From Tethya wilhelma (taxonomy: Eukaryota; Porifera; Demospongiae; Tethyida; Tethyidae): a stretch of 64,000 nt of DNA. Made by a program: the position numbers and the translations under genes. Below the pieces are notes generated by a model. That model searched no databases and had not been told where the DNA came from. It saw only the letters and a list, made by a program, of their open reading frames with translations. Positions 1-11,649 of this stretch are shown here, piece by piece; position 1 is the stretch's first letter; the number at the start of each line of letters is the position of its first letter. The stretch spans positions 7,711,687 through 7,775,686 of the forward strand of contig CAXIPT010000001.1 in assembly GCA_964030475.1 (NCBI GenBank), written 5' to 3'.

Positions 1-21
1 GGGGGGGGGGGGGGGGGGGGG
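1..21. other. Poly-G run at the window edge
   Basis: Twenty-one consecutive G bases open the window, directly before ordinary AT-rich sequence. It looks like a sequencing or contig-end artefact and not a telomere, since no hexamer telomere repeat accompanies it. Confidence 0.6.
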
Positions 22-178
22 TTTAGAGGGAAGATGATTACGTAAATGGATGCCACACACACAGATTTAGTAAAAGAATCTATGACTGTGTGATAACTAC
101 ATGGTATTTTCAGACACTAGTGTAATGTAGGTCAACTTGTAATACCCAGATATACAAACACAATGTCATTATGCTCAC

Positions 179-751
179 TTCAGTTCACTAGCTTCTATAG
201 CAGGTTCAGCACTGAAATTAGGATCTTCAGTGAGAACATCATGGCTGCTTTTTATCTTCATAGCCTTAACATGTGTGTGTATGATAATATGGAAGTAACT
301 TTAGAATCAACGATACAATGTGATGTAAGTTAACTCTTATGACTTGAGGATATGAAATGATGTAATGGTGATGTAACGATAAAACTTACAGTAGTCTTTG
401 TCTCCTCGTCATCTTCCTCCGCCTCTTCACCAAATGAGAGAAGACTGAAGTTCCTAGAGCATAAAATAAACAATCATTATTGACGACCCTTTACCTATAA
501 CCATCTGTTTGCTCAAGTGGTTAGGTAAAGGATCGTCAAGAGAACTTACTTTGTGGCTTTAGATTGGCTCTTCTGTTTCTGGTTCTTCTTGTCCAGTCTC
601 CTCGTGTCAATCCTGGGGATAATGTCGTCAAACGGGTTTGACAAGACTTGAGTCTTGAGGATCTTTGGGACAGGGTCAAGAGGTCGGTCATCCTTGTTTG
701 TTGGAATGTCGTTAAGATGGAGCATGTTATAGAGAGTGTCACCAGAGAGCT

Positions 752-810
<59 letters not shown>

Positions 811-1523
811 AAGGACTAATTCAATACAGATCCTCCTCCTAGTACATGATATAGTCTACCTTTCCAAAGAGGGTGTGTTTCTTGTCCAGTTCATCACATC
901 GTCCGAGGGTGATGAAGAACTGACTCCCATTGTCATCCTTTCCGGCATTGGCCATGCCCACCAGACCACGACGATTGAACTTGAGACGAGAGTGAAACTC
1001 ATCCTACAGGAAGTAATGGATGGAACAACATGAGAATTGATATTGACATACTTAGAGTTTCTCTCTCCATACCTTGAAAGGATGGCCATAAATAGATTCT
1101 CCACCTGTAGAAGTAGAAAGAGACAAGACAAGTCAACTTCATTTTTAAACAGCTGCTAACTTAACAGTTACCTTCTCCAGTTCCTGTTGGATCACCACCC
1201 TGTGCTATGAAGTCTGAAGGGTGAAGGGTGAAAAAATTCCCAATTTGATTTGAATTGGAAAGTCGAATAAAGCAAACCTACCTCTGATGATTCGGTGAAA
1301 CATTGTTCCATTGTAATATCCCTCCATGCACAGCTGAACAAAGTTCCTGCACGCCAATGGAGTCTCCTTCGACCACAACTCCACATCCAGCTCACCAACA
1401 GAGGTCTTGAGAAGAACCTAGGGCATACAAGGCAAGGAGAGAGTCAGAACACTGTTCATATAAATGATAATACTCAGCTACCTTTCCATTTGTTGGTGGC
1501 TCCTTGATGTAAATCTGACTCAT
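179..1523 (-). CDS. CWC27: Spliceosome-associated cyclophilin-like protein CWC27, 5' part (eight exons)
   Basis: CWC27 is a nuclear cyclophilin-type protein of the activated spliceosome. Exons on the minus strand: 1482-1523, 1282-1417, 1172-1213, 1073-1104, 860-1003, 550-749, 390-453 and 179-264. All have GT/AG borders and compatible phases, giving 248 codons. The first methionine precedes [13 protein letters not shown], the family N-terminus. The cyclophilin fold follows ([38 protein letters not shown]). The position that is Trp in active cyclophilins is Glu in DELDKKH, as in other CWC27 proteins, so isomerase activity is doubtful. After the fold come NPFDDIIPR and the acidic stretch [17 protein letters not shown], then a [11 protein letters not shown] segment, all matching the animal protein in order. 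A GTGAGC donor ends the last exon at 179, so the C-terminal half lies outside the window. IIRDF replaces the usual VVPGF. Confidence 0.93.
755..808. repeat. (GA)n microsatellite
   Basis: An uninterrupted GA dinucleotide run lies just upstream of the acceptor of the sixth CWC27 exon, inside an intron. It reads as polypyrimidine (CT) on the transcribed minus strand. Confidence 0.95.
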
Positions 1524-2480
1524 ATTTCTCAAATAGAAAAGTTCAAAGGTCACACTCTAACTACACTGCCAAAGATTTGAGAAAATTTCGGTCCCGAATC
1601 GAGAACGATACAGTTGAAGCATAGATAATATGGTTGAAGCTCCCTGTTCTCGAGATCTCAATGCTGTACTTAGCTGCATGTAATAAAGAATAATGGAAAC
1701 CAACAATCATCTGAAGTAGTCTCGCTAGCCAGACTCTCCGCAGGGTGTCAATGGACCTTATTCATAATTATTTTTCCAACTAACCCACTTACAATACACG
1801 TTGCGGTGTTACCAGATTCTGGTAACAGGGAACAAAAAGTAGTATACGCAATTCACCAGACTCTCCCTTTCACTGTTCTGTTGTTATGTTTTTCACACTA
1901 TTAAGTGTTTGTGCTTAACTACAGTAACTAGTTAGATGATGCAAAACTGGTTTGACAAACTGAAAACTGGTTAAATTTGACCATCTTAGTAGTATTTAAG
2001 CTGATGTTTTTTGAGTTCTTCACTTTTATATACTAATTTGTTATGAAAAATTTTCAATTTTACTTTTATAATAATTTTTTTTTGAAGTCTTTTTTGTATT
2101 AGAAAAATATTCTGATCTAACAAATAATTAAAACTACAAGACACTCATGCAGAGGCAATCTTTAATCCAAAGGAATTCTGCAAAATGACCAAGATCAAAC
2201 ATTCCTCGACGACGGTCGGTGCTAAATCTAATTATACTGTATGAGTTTATGTTTGGATACAATGCATTATTTGAGGAGTAATTTTTAGGGTATTACTCAT
2301 TGTGATGTATCACGTGATGGTTTTGAGAATAAGCTGAATGGCAGTCTAAAGCTTTAATGCAGTGCAAAGCAGTCAGTTGTTTCAGTATTACAATTACTTC
2401 AGTCTTGTCAATGAGTGATTCTGAATACGTATTTTTCTAATTGGCCATCTGTGCTATTCCTGTGTATCCGGTCTACTTCG
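1524..2480. other. Intergenic; one perfect short palindrome
   Basis: No coding region is supported here. The stretch holds a perfect palindrome with 9-base arms and a one-base spacer at 1808-1826 (GTTACCAGA/TCTGGTAAC), flanked by two similar CCAGACTCTCC motifs near 1729 and 1857, perhaps a small non-autonomous element. The rest is AT-rich with homopolymer T runs around 2030-2090. Confidence 0.5.
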
Positions 2481-2487
2481 TAGTCCA

Positions 2488-4690
2488 TGGGAATAAAACA
2501 CATATGTACACTGAAGAGACTCAAAAGCAAAATCATGTGCATACAAATTCTACGATTGAACTCAAACACAGATATATCCAAACACATGTGCACACTGGAG
2601 AGATCATCACAAATGCATACAAAGTTCTGTGACTAAATTCAAAACACATGTGCCCACTAGAGAGATCCTCACAAAACATCACAAAGTTCTACAACTGAAT
2701 TCAAAACACATGTTATGACTGAATTTAAAAGATATGTGCACACCGGGGAGACCCTCACAAACCATCACAAGTGCATACAAACCTCCGAGGCTATGACTGA
2801 ATTCAAAACACATGTGCACACTGGAGAGACCCTCACAAACCATCACAAATGCATACAAATTAAGTTCTATGACTGAACTCAAAACACATGTGCACACTGA
2901 AGAGACCCTCACAAACCATCACAAGTGCATACAAAGCTCTACGAATGAATTCAAAACACATGTGCACACTGGGGAAACCCTCACAAACCATCACAAGTGC
3001 ATACAAAGCTCTACGACTGAATTCAAAACACATGTGCACACTGGGGAGACCCTCACAAACCATCACAAGTGCATACAAAGCTCTACGAATGAATTCAAAA
3101 CACATGTGCACACTGGGAAAACCCTCACAAACCATCACAAGTGCATACAAAGTTATACTACTGAATTCAAAATACATGTGCACACTGGAGAGACCCTCAC
3201 AAACCATCACAAGTGCATACAAAGCTCTACGACTGAATTCAAAACACATGTGCACACTGGAGAGACCCTCACAAACCATCACAAGTGCATAAAAAGCTCT
3301 ATATATGACTGCATGAATTCAAAACACATGTACACACTGGAGAGACCCTCACAAACAATCACAAATGCATACAAAGCTCTCTGACTGAATTCAAAACACA
3401 TGTGCACACTGGAGAGACCCTCACAAACCATCACAAGTGCACAAGCTCTCTGACTGAATTCAAAACACATGTGCACACTGGAGAGACCCTCACAAACCAT
3501 CACAAGTGCATAAAAAGCTCTATATATGACTGCATGAATTCAAAACACATGTACACACTGGAGAGACCCTCACAAACAATCACAAATGCATACAAAGCTC
3601 TCTGACTGAATTCAAAACACATGTGCACACTGGAGAGACCCTCACAAACCATCACAAGTGCACAAGCTCTCTGACTGAATTCAAAACACATGTGCACACT
3701 GGAGAGACCCTCACAAACCATCACAAGTGCATAAAAAGCTCTATATATGACTGCATGAATTCAAAACACATGTACACACTGGAGAGACCCTCACAAACAA
3801 TCACAAATGCATACAAAGCTCTCTGACTGAATTCAAAACACATGTGCACACTGGAGAGACCCTCACAAACCATCACAAGTGCACAAGCTCTCTGACTGAA
3901 TTCAAAACACATGTGCACACTGGAGAGACCCTCACAAACCATCACAAGTGCATAAAAAGCTCTATATATGACTGCATGAATTCAAAACACATGTACACAC
4001 TGGAGAGACCCTCACAAACAATCACAAATGCATACAAAGCTCTCTGACTGAATTCAAAACACATGTGCACACTGGAGAGACCCTCACAAACCATCACAAG
4101 TGCACAAGCTCTCTGACTGAATTCAAAACACATGTGCACACTGGAGAGACCCTCACAAACCATCACAAGTGCATAAAAAGCTCTATATATGACTGCATGA
4201 ATTCAAAACACATGTACACACTGGAGAGACCCTCACAAACAATCACAAATGCATACAAAGCTCTCTGACTGAATTCAAAACACATGTGCACACTGGAGAG
4301 ACCCTCACAAACCATCACAAGTGCACAAGCTCTCTGACTGAATTCAAAACACATGTGCACACTGGAGAGACCCTCACAAACCATCACAAGTGCATAAAAA
4401 GCTCTATATATGACTGCATGAATTCAAAACACATGTACACACTGGAGAGACCCTCACAAACAATCACAAATGCATACAAAGCTCTCTGACTGAATTCAAA
4501 ACACATGTGCACACTGGAGAGACCCTCACAAACCATCACAAGTGCATACAAAGCTCTACGACTGAATTCAAAACACAAGTGCACACTAGAGAGACCCTCA
4601 CAAACCATCACAAATGCATACAAAGCTCTACGACTGAATTCAAAACACATGTGCACACTGGAGAGACCCTCACAAACCATCACAAAATGT
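2488..4690. repeat. ~72-bp satellite array
   Basis: About 30 tandem monomers of roughly 72 bp, each with the cores AAAACACATGTGCACACTGG and CCTCACAAACCATCACAA. Early units (2488-2880) are divergent and irregular; units after 2880 are nearly uniform. Because 72 is a multiple of three, the array is open for long stretches in several frames on both strands. These ORFs have no codon-usage or homology support as genes. In one plus frame the unit reads KTHVHTGETLTNHHKC, which resembles the HTGE linker region of C2H2 zinc fingers. Confidence 0.95.
3288..4500. repeat. 221-bp higher-order repeat, five periods
   Basis: Within the satellite, a three-monomer block marked by AAAAAGCTCTATATATGACTG recurs at 221-bp steps (markers near 3290, 3511, 3732, 3953, 4174, 4395). 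The copies look identical by eye, which implies very recent amplification by unequal exchange, or an assembly expansion. The true copy number in the genome may differ. Confidence 0.9.
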
Positions 4691-5043
4691 AATCATAATG
4701 CTAATGATTTTCAGTTGTGTATAATAATAATTATTAATGTCTGTAATTATTATTGCACTGATAGAATATTATTCCAATGACAATGATCACAGATACTTAA
4801 ATCAAAATTAGTCCATTGGCTCTTGTTATGTAATTAGCTGTGTTTACACACTATTTACTCTTTAATAGGTTACTAAAACTGTTACATAACAATAATAATA
4901 ATAATAAATATTATGGTGTAGAACCCAACAGCAATAATTGTGAGTTATTATTTTTTCTACAGTTAGATTTATATTATTATGTGAAAGTATACGTTATATC
5001 ATTCAATTAAAGTATCAGTGCAAGTGAAATTTACTGTAAGGGT
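4691..5043. other. AT-rich spacer
   Basis: No gene or repeat of note between the satellite and the PHD exon. It contains a short (AAT)n run near 4890-4910. Confidence 0.5.
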
Positions 5044-5219
5044 TTATACACAAGAAGGGCACTTCCATTTCCTATTTTTTGCTGGCATCCTTTTCCTCTT
5101 GGCACATGCCAAGTGCCACCATCGTGGACAATGGTCACACCCGACCCACTGCTTGGCATCTCCTGCATCTTCATTATACTTAATTTTGCAGCCAAAGCAT
5201 ATTTCTTCAATGTTATTAT
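5044..5219 (-). CDS. PHD-finger terminal exon of an unidentified (probably transposase) gene
   Basis: A minus-strand exon starting after an ACCAACAG acceptor and ending with TAA at 5044-5046. It encodes a compact zinc-binding module: CFGCKIKYNEDAG, then WVGCDHCPRWWHLAC, then KWKCPSCV and stop. The Cys/His spacing is that of a PHD finger. C-terminal PHD fingers of this form are known at the end of pogo/CENP-B-like transposases and related host genes. Possible upstream exons between 5400 and 5860 (for example one encoding AGVTKRLIFPQITVKQRTS, ending at a GTATG donor near 5550) were not joined with confidence, so the rest of the protein is unknown. Confidence 0.55.
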
Positions 5220-6105
5220 CTGTTGGTAGTTTTTCGTGTTCTATAATAGTTAAAAATATTGTTTGTCCTTAAATAGTGAGCAATATTATTAAATGACAGA
5301 GGAATCAGGAGGATGTACAGATATACAACATTTCTTTGGTTAAAACAACATTGGTATCTTCTGTGATTGTGTGAGTACACAATGCATTCGTGTAGTATTG
5401 TAAATAGCATGTTAGAAATTTAAAAGTTACCTTTTTGTGAGGATAAATGTCCTCCAAGTTGCCTCACGTCTAATAAAAGTTAATAAAAGTAAACACTAAT
5501 GTGTCGATAATTACATTCAGCAATACAATGTCATGTATGTCATGGTTATTAATAGACATACCACTTGTTCTTTGTTTAACAGTAATTTGTGGAAAAATTA
5601 ATCGTTTTGTCACTCCTGCAGCTGGAAAAAATAATTATACAATCACTCAAGAGTTTTACAATGTGATAATTACTATTATTCCTTAATAATTCTGTTGGCT
5701 TTCCAGAATATTAATTTAGCATACATATGTATGAACTTTAATAATTTAAATAGCCAAAGAATTTCCTATAGAAAGATGCTTATAATAATATGTAGTGCAG
5801 AATACCTTTTGTCGGGCTCCTATATAGCATTCTGTGTAGTCGCTGGGATGGACTTTGGTCATGGCTGGTTAAAGTTCTTCCCATGTACTTTTTCTGGTGA
5901 TTATGATCTGTGTATAAATAATCATGATAGTAATAATTACGACATATATATTAGGTATTCACATCACTGTGCATGTAAAAGTAAATGCCACCGCATACAT
6001 ATAAATGTGCATGCCTGAGGATTCATACAACTGTGTTTAAACTCCATACAGCTGTGTATAATTATGCTAAAACACCTCAACATAATTATAGCAACCTGGT
6101 CATTT
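5220..6105. other. AT-rich stretch, possible upstream exons of the PHD gene
   Basis: Only short open segments on the minus strand are seen (about 5415-5455, 5552-5622 and 5790-5850), some beside plausible GT/AG sites. None carries a recognisable domain. Confidence 0.3.
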
Positions 6106-9100
6106 TCAAGTCAATTTCTTACATGGAACATTACGTTGTTTCTTTGACGGAGACAGATAAACTGTGAGTGAATTATGAATGGTTGATGTACCATCAGAGT
6201 ACGAAGACATTTCTGCAACCCCTGAAATCGGTATGTATTGGTTGTCATGCAGTTGCATACATGCAAAATCAATTAGAGTAAAAAAATATGTATGTCAACA
6301 ATTGTTCACTAATTAAAAGCTTATACATGTGAGACCATGAATAAAATACACCACATAAAGAGATCCATCAAAAAAATAATAACACATAAATTATCTATTA
6401 TTAGTGAATATTTATGGTGACTACTGTAGATGTGTACACAGTCAATATAATACGTACCCAGACGTGGGTCAGCAGTACTAATCTCTGTTTCCATATTGAC
6501 TCCATGTAGCACAGTACTGGAATCCGAGAGGCTACTACTGAACTCACTGATGATTGGAGGGTTAATGACGTATGTGGGATCATCTAGGGGTGATTTTGTC
6601 CTTTTTGGTCTCCTTGAGTTCGAATTCATGGTAGCTACCTGCACATGTACATGGACTTCACGTACTGTATCACTGAAATTAGTCCAAGTAGGTAGTTACA
6701 TTGGATTTGGTAATTTTGGGGGATTCAATGACACGTGTGTGTGACTGATGAGTATCTACATGTATGCAGTTACAAAGACATGTGTAATATAAGGTTACAC
6801 AACAGTGTACACAGCTATACCAGGGTGTATTCGTTTTCTCTTTTTTGACCTCTTGTTTTCTTGTGACTGGGCAATGTCATGTTCTTGTTCCTGAAGACCT
6901 TTTCACAAGTATATAGTCAGCTATGAAATTAATTTTTCCTGACAGTTTAGAAATATATACCAATGTCATCATCAGTCCTGGTAGCTTCATACATGTCATG
7001 ATCAGCGACTTCATGTACTGTAGCACTGGAACCCAAGTGGGTACTTACACTGGTTTCAGGGGATTCAACTACACGTGCATGTGACTGATGAGCATCTACA
7101 TGTATGCAGTTACAAATATATACATGTGTAGTATTAGGTTGCACAACAGTGTATACACAGCTATACCAGTGTGTAGTCGTTTTCTCTTTTTTGACTTCTT
7201 GTTTGCTGGTGACTGGGCAATGCCATGTTCCTGAAGACCTTTTCATTAGCAAAGTATAGTCAGATACAATATATGGGGGAAAATTCTGACAATTTAGAAA
7301 TAATTATACCAATGTCATCATCAGTTTTGGTAGCTTCATACATGTCATGATCAGCGACTTCATGTACTGTAGCACTGGAACCCAAGTGGCACCTTTCAGG
7401 AGATTCAACGACACATGTATGTGACTGATGAGCATCTACATGTATGCAGTTACCAAGACATGTGTAGTATTAGGTTGTATATACAACAGTGCCAGTATAC
7501 ACAGCTATACCGGTGTGTAGTCGTTTTCTTTTTTTAGACCTCTTGTTTGCTGGTGACTGGGCAATGTCATGTTCTTGTTCCTGAAGACCTTTTCACAAGA
7601 ATTAATAGTCAGCTATGAAATTAAATTTTTCTGACAGTTTAGAAATATATACCAATGTCATCATCAGTCCTGGTAGCTTCATACATGTCATGATCAGTGA
7701 CTTCATGTACTGTAGCACTGGAACCCAAGTGGGTACTTACACTGGTTTCAGGGGATTCAACTACACGTGCATGTGACTGATGAGCCTCTACATGTATGCA
7801 GTTACAAATATATACATGTGTAGTATTAGGTTGCACAACAGTGTACACAGCTATAATATACCAGTGTGTAGTCGCTTTCTCTTTTTTGACCTCTTGTTTG
7901 CTGGTGACTGGGCAATGTCATGCTCTTGTCGGAGACCTTTTCATAAACAAAGTATGTGGTCAAAGAAATGTACAAAATATCATACAGTATAAGCCCTATA
8001 CAACTTACTAGCACTGTGAGGTCGTTTCCTCTTCCTTTTCTTCTTTTTTGACTTCTTATTGCTATCTGTTGACTGGGGACCATGGTCTTGTTCATGAACA
8101 CCTACGAATTAATCAACAAAGTTGTCATGCAGGTAAACATAACAACAATTTGTAGAGTAGTATACCAGCAGACATGTTAGATGTCTCCATGTTTACTTCA
8201 TGTACAGCATTGGAATCTGACTGTGTACTGGGGTTAATAATGATTTCTGGGGGATTCGTAGTGCCTGTTGACTGTTGGTCATCATTTACTGCAAAACAAA
8301 GCCATAGCAAAGAAAGAAAAAAATGACAATAATACAATTTCACTTTGATTTAATTGCAGCACATTATTTGGATAAGATAATAATAATAATAATAATATGG
8401 TATTTGAAAAATACCAGACTGTGCTGTATATACAATAAAATTATACCTTCATCAAAGTGCTCGATTACTTCTTTTGGTATGTATTCATTTGGTATACAAA
8501 CACACACCCTACACTCAGTGTTTATTTCCCTACGGTTTATACGGCGTCGAGTATACTTGCCAACAGCATTTGATGGTAAAAAATGCTGCTTTGCATTCCG
8601 CTGCAGGCAATATTTGTTGAGTGTGCACCGAAGAGAGTGCTCTGAAGGATGAGGAATCTCATATTCATCCAACAGAGATATAAATCCTTTGAGATTCACT
8701 GCAATTCCATCCCTCATTCCGCTCCCACCAGAGATATGATATGAGACACTTGGATTGACGCAAGTCAAAATCTAGTATAATGTACAGACAGTGCAGTGAA
8801 TTACAATTCAAACGAGGGAATTTTTTTCTTGTTGAAAATATACCTCTGACACATGTCGAGCAACGTTACAATAACGCAGAAGTAACATGCCAATTGTTTC
8901 CTTGCTAAGAAGATGGTCAATAGGCTCAGACTTCCCTTGGTAATGCTTTATGTATGGCACTACATCTTCAGTAAAATGCTGCCACAATCCGCCCGATGTG
9001 ATGGTAGGCACATTTGCACACATTATGATCTACCAGTTAAGGAAAATTGCAACTACGTAAACTTGCATGACATTGTATAGCTTCACTGTAATTATTTTAA

Positions 9101-11171
9101 CTGTGAAAGATTTACATAATCAAGTTATAATACCTTTTGGGAACAAATTAAGCTGACTGCATATTGTACTGCAAGACGACCATCAATCCTCTCCTCACCA
9201 AGAGCACTCTCAATCTTATCCACCATGTCATAGAATGTTTCGGCTCTTTCAGATGATACATATTTGATTATCTGTACTATTTCTGGCAGAACAGCAGTGG
9301 CATTCTTTAGTAACTCGCTAAGAAAATCCACTCTCAAACGAGGAGCAGCATGTGAAAATGGTACCAATAGCACTCTTGCTAGATACCTATAATCAAAACA
9401 CAAAATATAATAGTCAATATCATTCAGATGCATAAAAAATTATTGCTTACCGTTCATCATTTTTGGCCAAGTCATCAACAATACACTCATTAACTGTCAC
9501 AATAGGTGCACAACGAGCTACAAAGCTAATGTGCTTAGTACTCATTGTTGCTCCTCCGAATGAGTTAATGAGGAGTGGCTTCAGTACATCAAGCCTGCTG
9601 GGGTCATCGAATACAAATGGAAGACCACCACCTAGATATTGCCTAGCAATGCTCTCTGTCATGTGAGAACAGTACCCAACAGGGTAGTTTCCAGATGCTG
9701 CAATAGCAATTTTAGCACAGTTTGTCTTTCCTCTGCTAACATCACTCAGAGCAACATGGATTCCAACGGAACCAAACCTCTCTTGAAGTCGTTCATACAT
9801 CATAGACATGATGCTTCCACCTTGAATTTTGATACAGTATATAAAACTAATTCTTATATAATAATAATATTATTGTCATAAGAATGAAGTGCATCATATA
9901 GTGTTACATACGTTGTGTTACAAATTCAATAATGGCATTAATGTTGAACCACTTACCAAGTAGTGTTATCCCACTATATACATTGTCGCCGGCAACTTGA
10001 TTGATTCCACGACAGATGTAGCTCAATGGAAAAGAGATAGATGGAATTTCCCCTAAAGGATTCACCATACTGCGAACCTTTTCCAATATATAGGGAACCC
10101 ATACATACTCTTGGTCATCATCTGGTATAACATTTCCATCAAGGTCAAGTTGCAGGGTTGGCCCAAAAACAAACACATCAGATTCATTTTGGCATCCAGT
10201 TGAGAGAACTGGTTTGTACTCTTGGATGGTTGTTTCGTCCTCTTCAGATGAATTATTGCCTTCACCTGGGGATCTAGAACTATAAAGCATGCAATCTTAG
10301 GTTAACCTACACAATGATGAGCATGTACCCATTGCTTGATGATAATAATGTACAAATCACCTGTTATTAAAGAAATCCTCCCATAGCTGAAGCAAAAAGT
10401 GTTTTGTTTGTTTTGGTGACATTTCACTCACAAGAACACACTGGGGAAGAGCAGAGCACAAATATTCCACAAGCTGATCTCCATTTGGTACTTTATACCA
10501 AGGTAGATATCCAACTCTAAGTATGTAAAACATTCTTGCATGACCAATGCAAACTCACGACCTCTAATGCATGTACCAGCACTCTATTTATGTTTTCTAC
10601 AGCGCATGCTCAGATCTGGATACCTCGTGCTCATTTAGTGCGCATGCTCACATCAGGACCGATCGAGAAACGTACCATGGCCACATGCACGGAGTAGAAG
10701 TTTTAACCAAAGAGCTATTATGCCATAATACTGTGTAGTATATATTTTGTAACAAACTTTACAACCAACCAATCAACCAACCAACCAACAAACCAACGAC
10801 CGAACCAACCATATAGATAGTGGTAGTTTGGTCAGTGAATATTGAGTCTTTAATTGTATTTAGACAATCATCATGAATCATGGTAGTCTCAGCTACCTTA
10901 AATTTTTTCCTATCCTTTTTATGTATTCACAAGAGCTCACTGGCAACATTAGAACATACCCTGAATGAACTTCATCAGTTTCAACACCTCCTTTCTTCAG
11001 CTGTGATACTTCAACCAAGAACCCAGATTCTTTAACAAGATTTTGAGGTGCCTTCACATGCTTAAGTAGTCGCAGTCCAAAGTTAGTTAACGATTCGAAT
11101 TTTTTTCCACCACAAGAGCTCTTCTTTGTCCAAAATCCTACTTTGTGCTTGTACTGGCAAATCCTCCTCAT
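6106..11171 (-). CDS. Large P-loop ATPase with tandem NLS-like tail, ~19 exons
   Basis: Predicted nuclear P-loop NTPase of the DUF927/primase-helicase-like kind; the family call is by resemblance only. Exons: 10897-11171, 10361-10516, 9957-10279, 9451-9820, 9134-9386, 8844-9029, 8447-8771, 8166-8288, 8009-8101, 7862-7936, 7653-7787, 7511-7588, 7310-7435, 7167-7238, 6961-7095, 6821-6898, 6700-6755, 6458-6638, 6106-6221. Phases all agree, giving about 1051 residues. If the exon at 6755 is read through, it stops at 6679 and gives about 959. Residues ~284-290 hold a Walker A-like SRGKT (first Gly missing) and ~318-325 a Walker B-like LPFVFDDP. VFVFGPTLQ and EYVWVPYILEKV lie upstream. The tail repeats KRSKKRKR clusters and acidic segments. 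It is co-oriented with the transposase upstream, 478 bp apart, which suggests a shared mobile element. The reaction is not known. Confidence 0.6.
6700..8101 (-). repeat. Tandemly duplicated exon pair, ~350-bp period
   Basis: A pair of exons is repeated about four times: a basic exon (QSPANKRSKKRKRLHT; 7862-7936, 7511-7588, 7167-7238, 6821-6898) and an acidic exon (VVESPE, GSSATVHEV, DMYEATRTDDDIG; 7653-7787, 7310-7435, 6961-7095 and the decayed 6700-6755). The intervening introns are duplicated too. Each exon enters and leaves in the same phase, so any number of pairs keeps the frame. The older exons 8009-8101 and 8166-8288 look like the founders. Confidence 0.8.
10574..10896. other. First-intron sequence with (CCAA)n repeat
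   Basis: Intron sequence of the ATPase gene. It includes an imperfect CCAA tetranucleotide run at about 10762-10810 and two GCGCATGCTCA copies near 10600 and 10640. No coding signal is seen. Confidence 0.6.
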
Positions 11172-11475
11172 TTTTGGTAAAGCTGCACAAAATGGCTAAC
11201 TGCAGGTTAGGGGTAAGAGTCCAGGCATTTTATGCATGCTTCCTGCGAGTGTGACGTCAATATACGTTTAAGTTAATTAGGTAGTTAATTAATTAACTGA
11301 CCACTACCTCTTAATTAGTGGTATACCTGTATTATAGTACAGTGGGATGAAGCTAACTAAACTGAGGTGTTGCATGGTGACAATTAACAGCTTCCAAAGT
11401 ACAGATGCATGCATACATGAACATGACAATGGGTATAAACATATTATACAAGAAAAAAACAACAATAACAATTCC

Positions 11476-11507
11476 CAACAACAACAACAACAACAACAAC
11501 AACAACG
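11476..11507. repeat. (CAA)n microsatellite
   Basis: About ten CAA triplets lie in the 478-bp spacer between the transposase stop codon and the ATPase start codon. The apparent poly-Q or poly-C short ORFs here are by-products of the triplet run. Confidence 0.9.
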
Positions 11508-11649
11508 ATTAATACTGGAAGTACTGTATAATGTTAGCAAGATGATTAGATGACTGACTACTAAATACTACATAATATTATAGCACATGTACAGAGAAAA
11601 TGAGGCAGAAAAGCACTGTAACAATAATCTGCAGTAATATAATAATGTT

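Noticed and set aside
1..21. Telomere
   Set aside because: Pure G with no TTAGGG-like hexamers; a contig or sequencing artefact is more likely.
2880..4690. CRISPR-like regularly spaced repeat
   Set aside because: There are no unique spacers, the whole unit is repeated, and the window is a eukaryotic genome with spliced genes.
2812..4692. Many overlapping ORFs of 60-190 codons on both strands
   Set aside because: They arise from a 72-bp satellite whose unit length is a multiple of three. The same peptide repeats in several frames and on both strands, so they are not genes.
11304..11553. Poly-Q and poly-C ORFs
   Set aside because: They are created by the (CAA)n microsatellite and have no other support.
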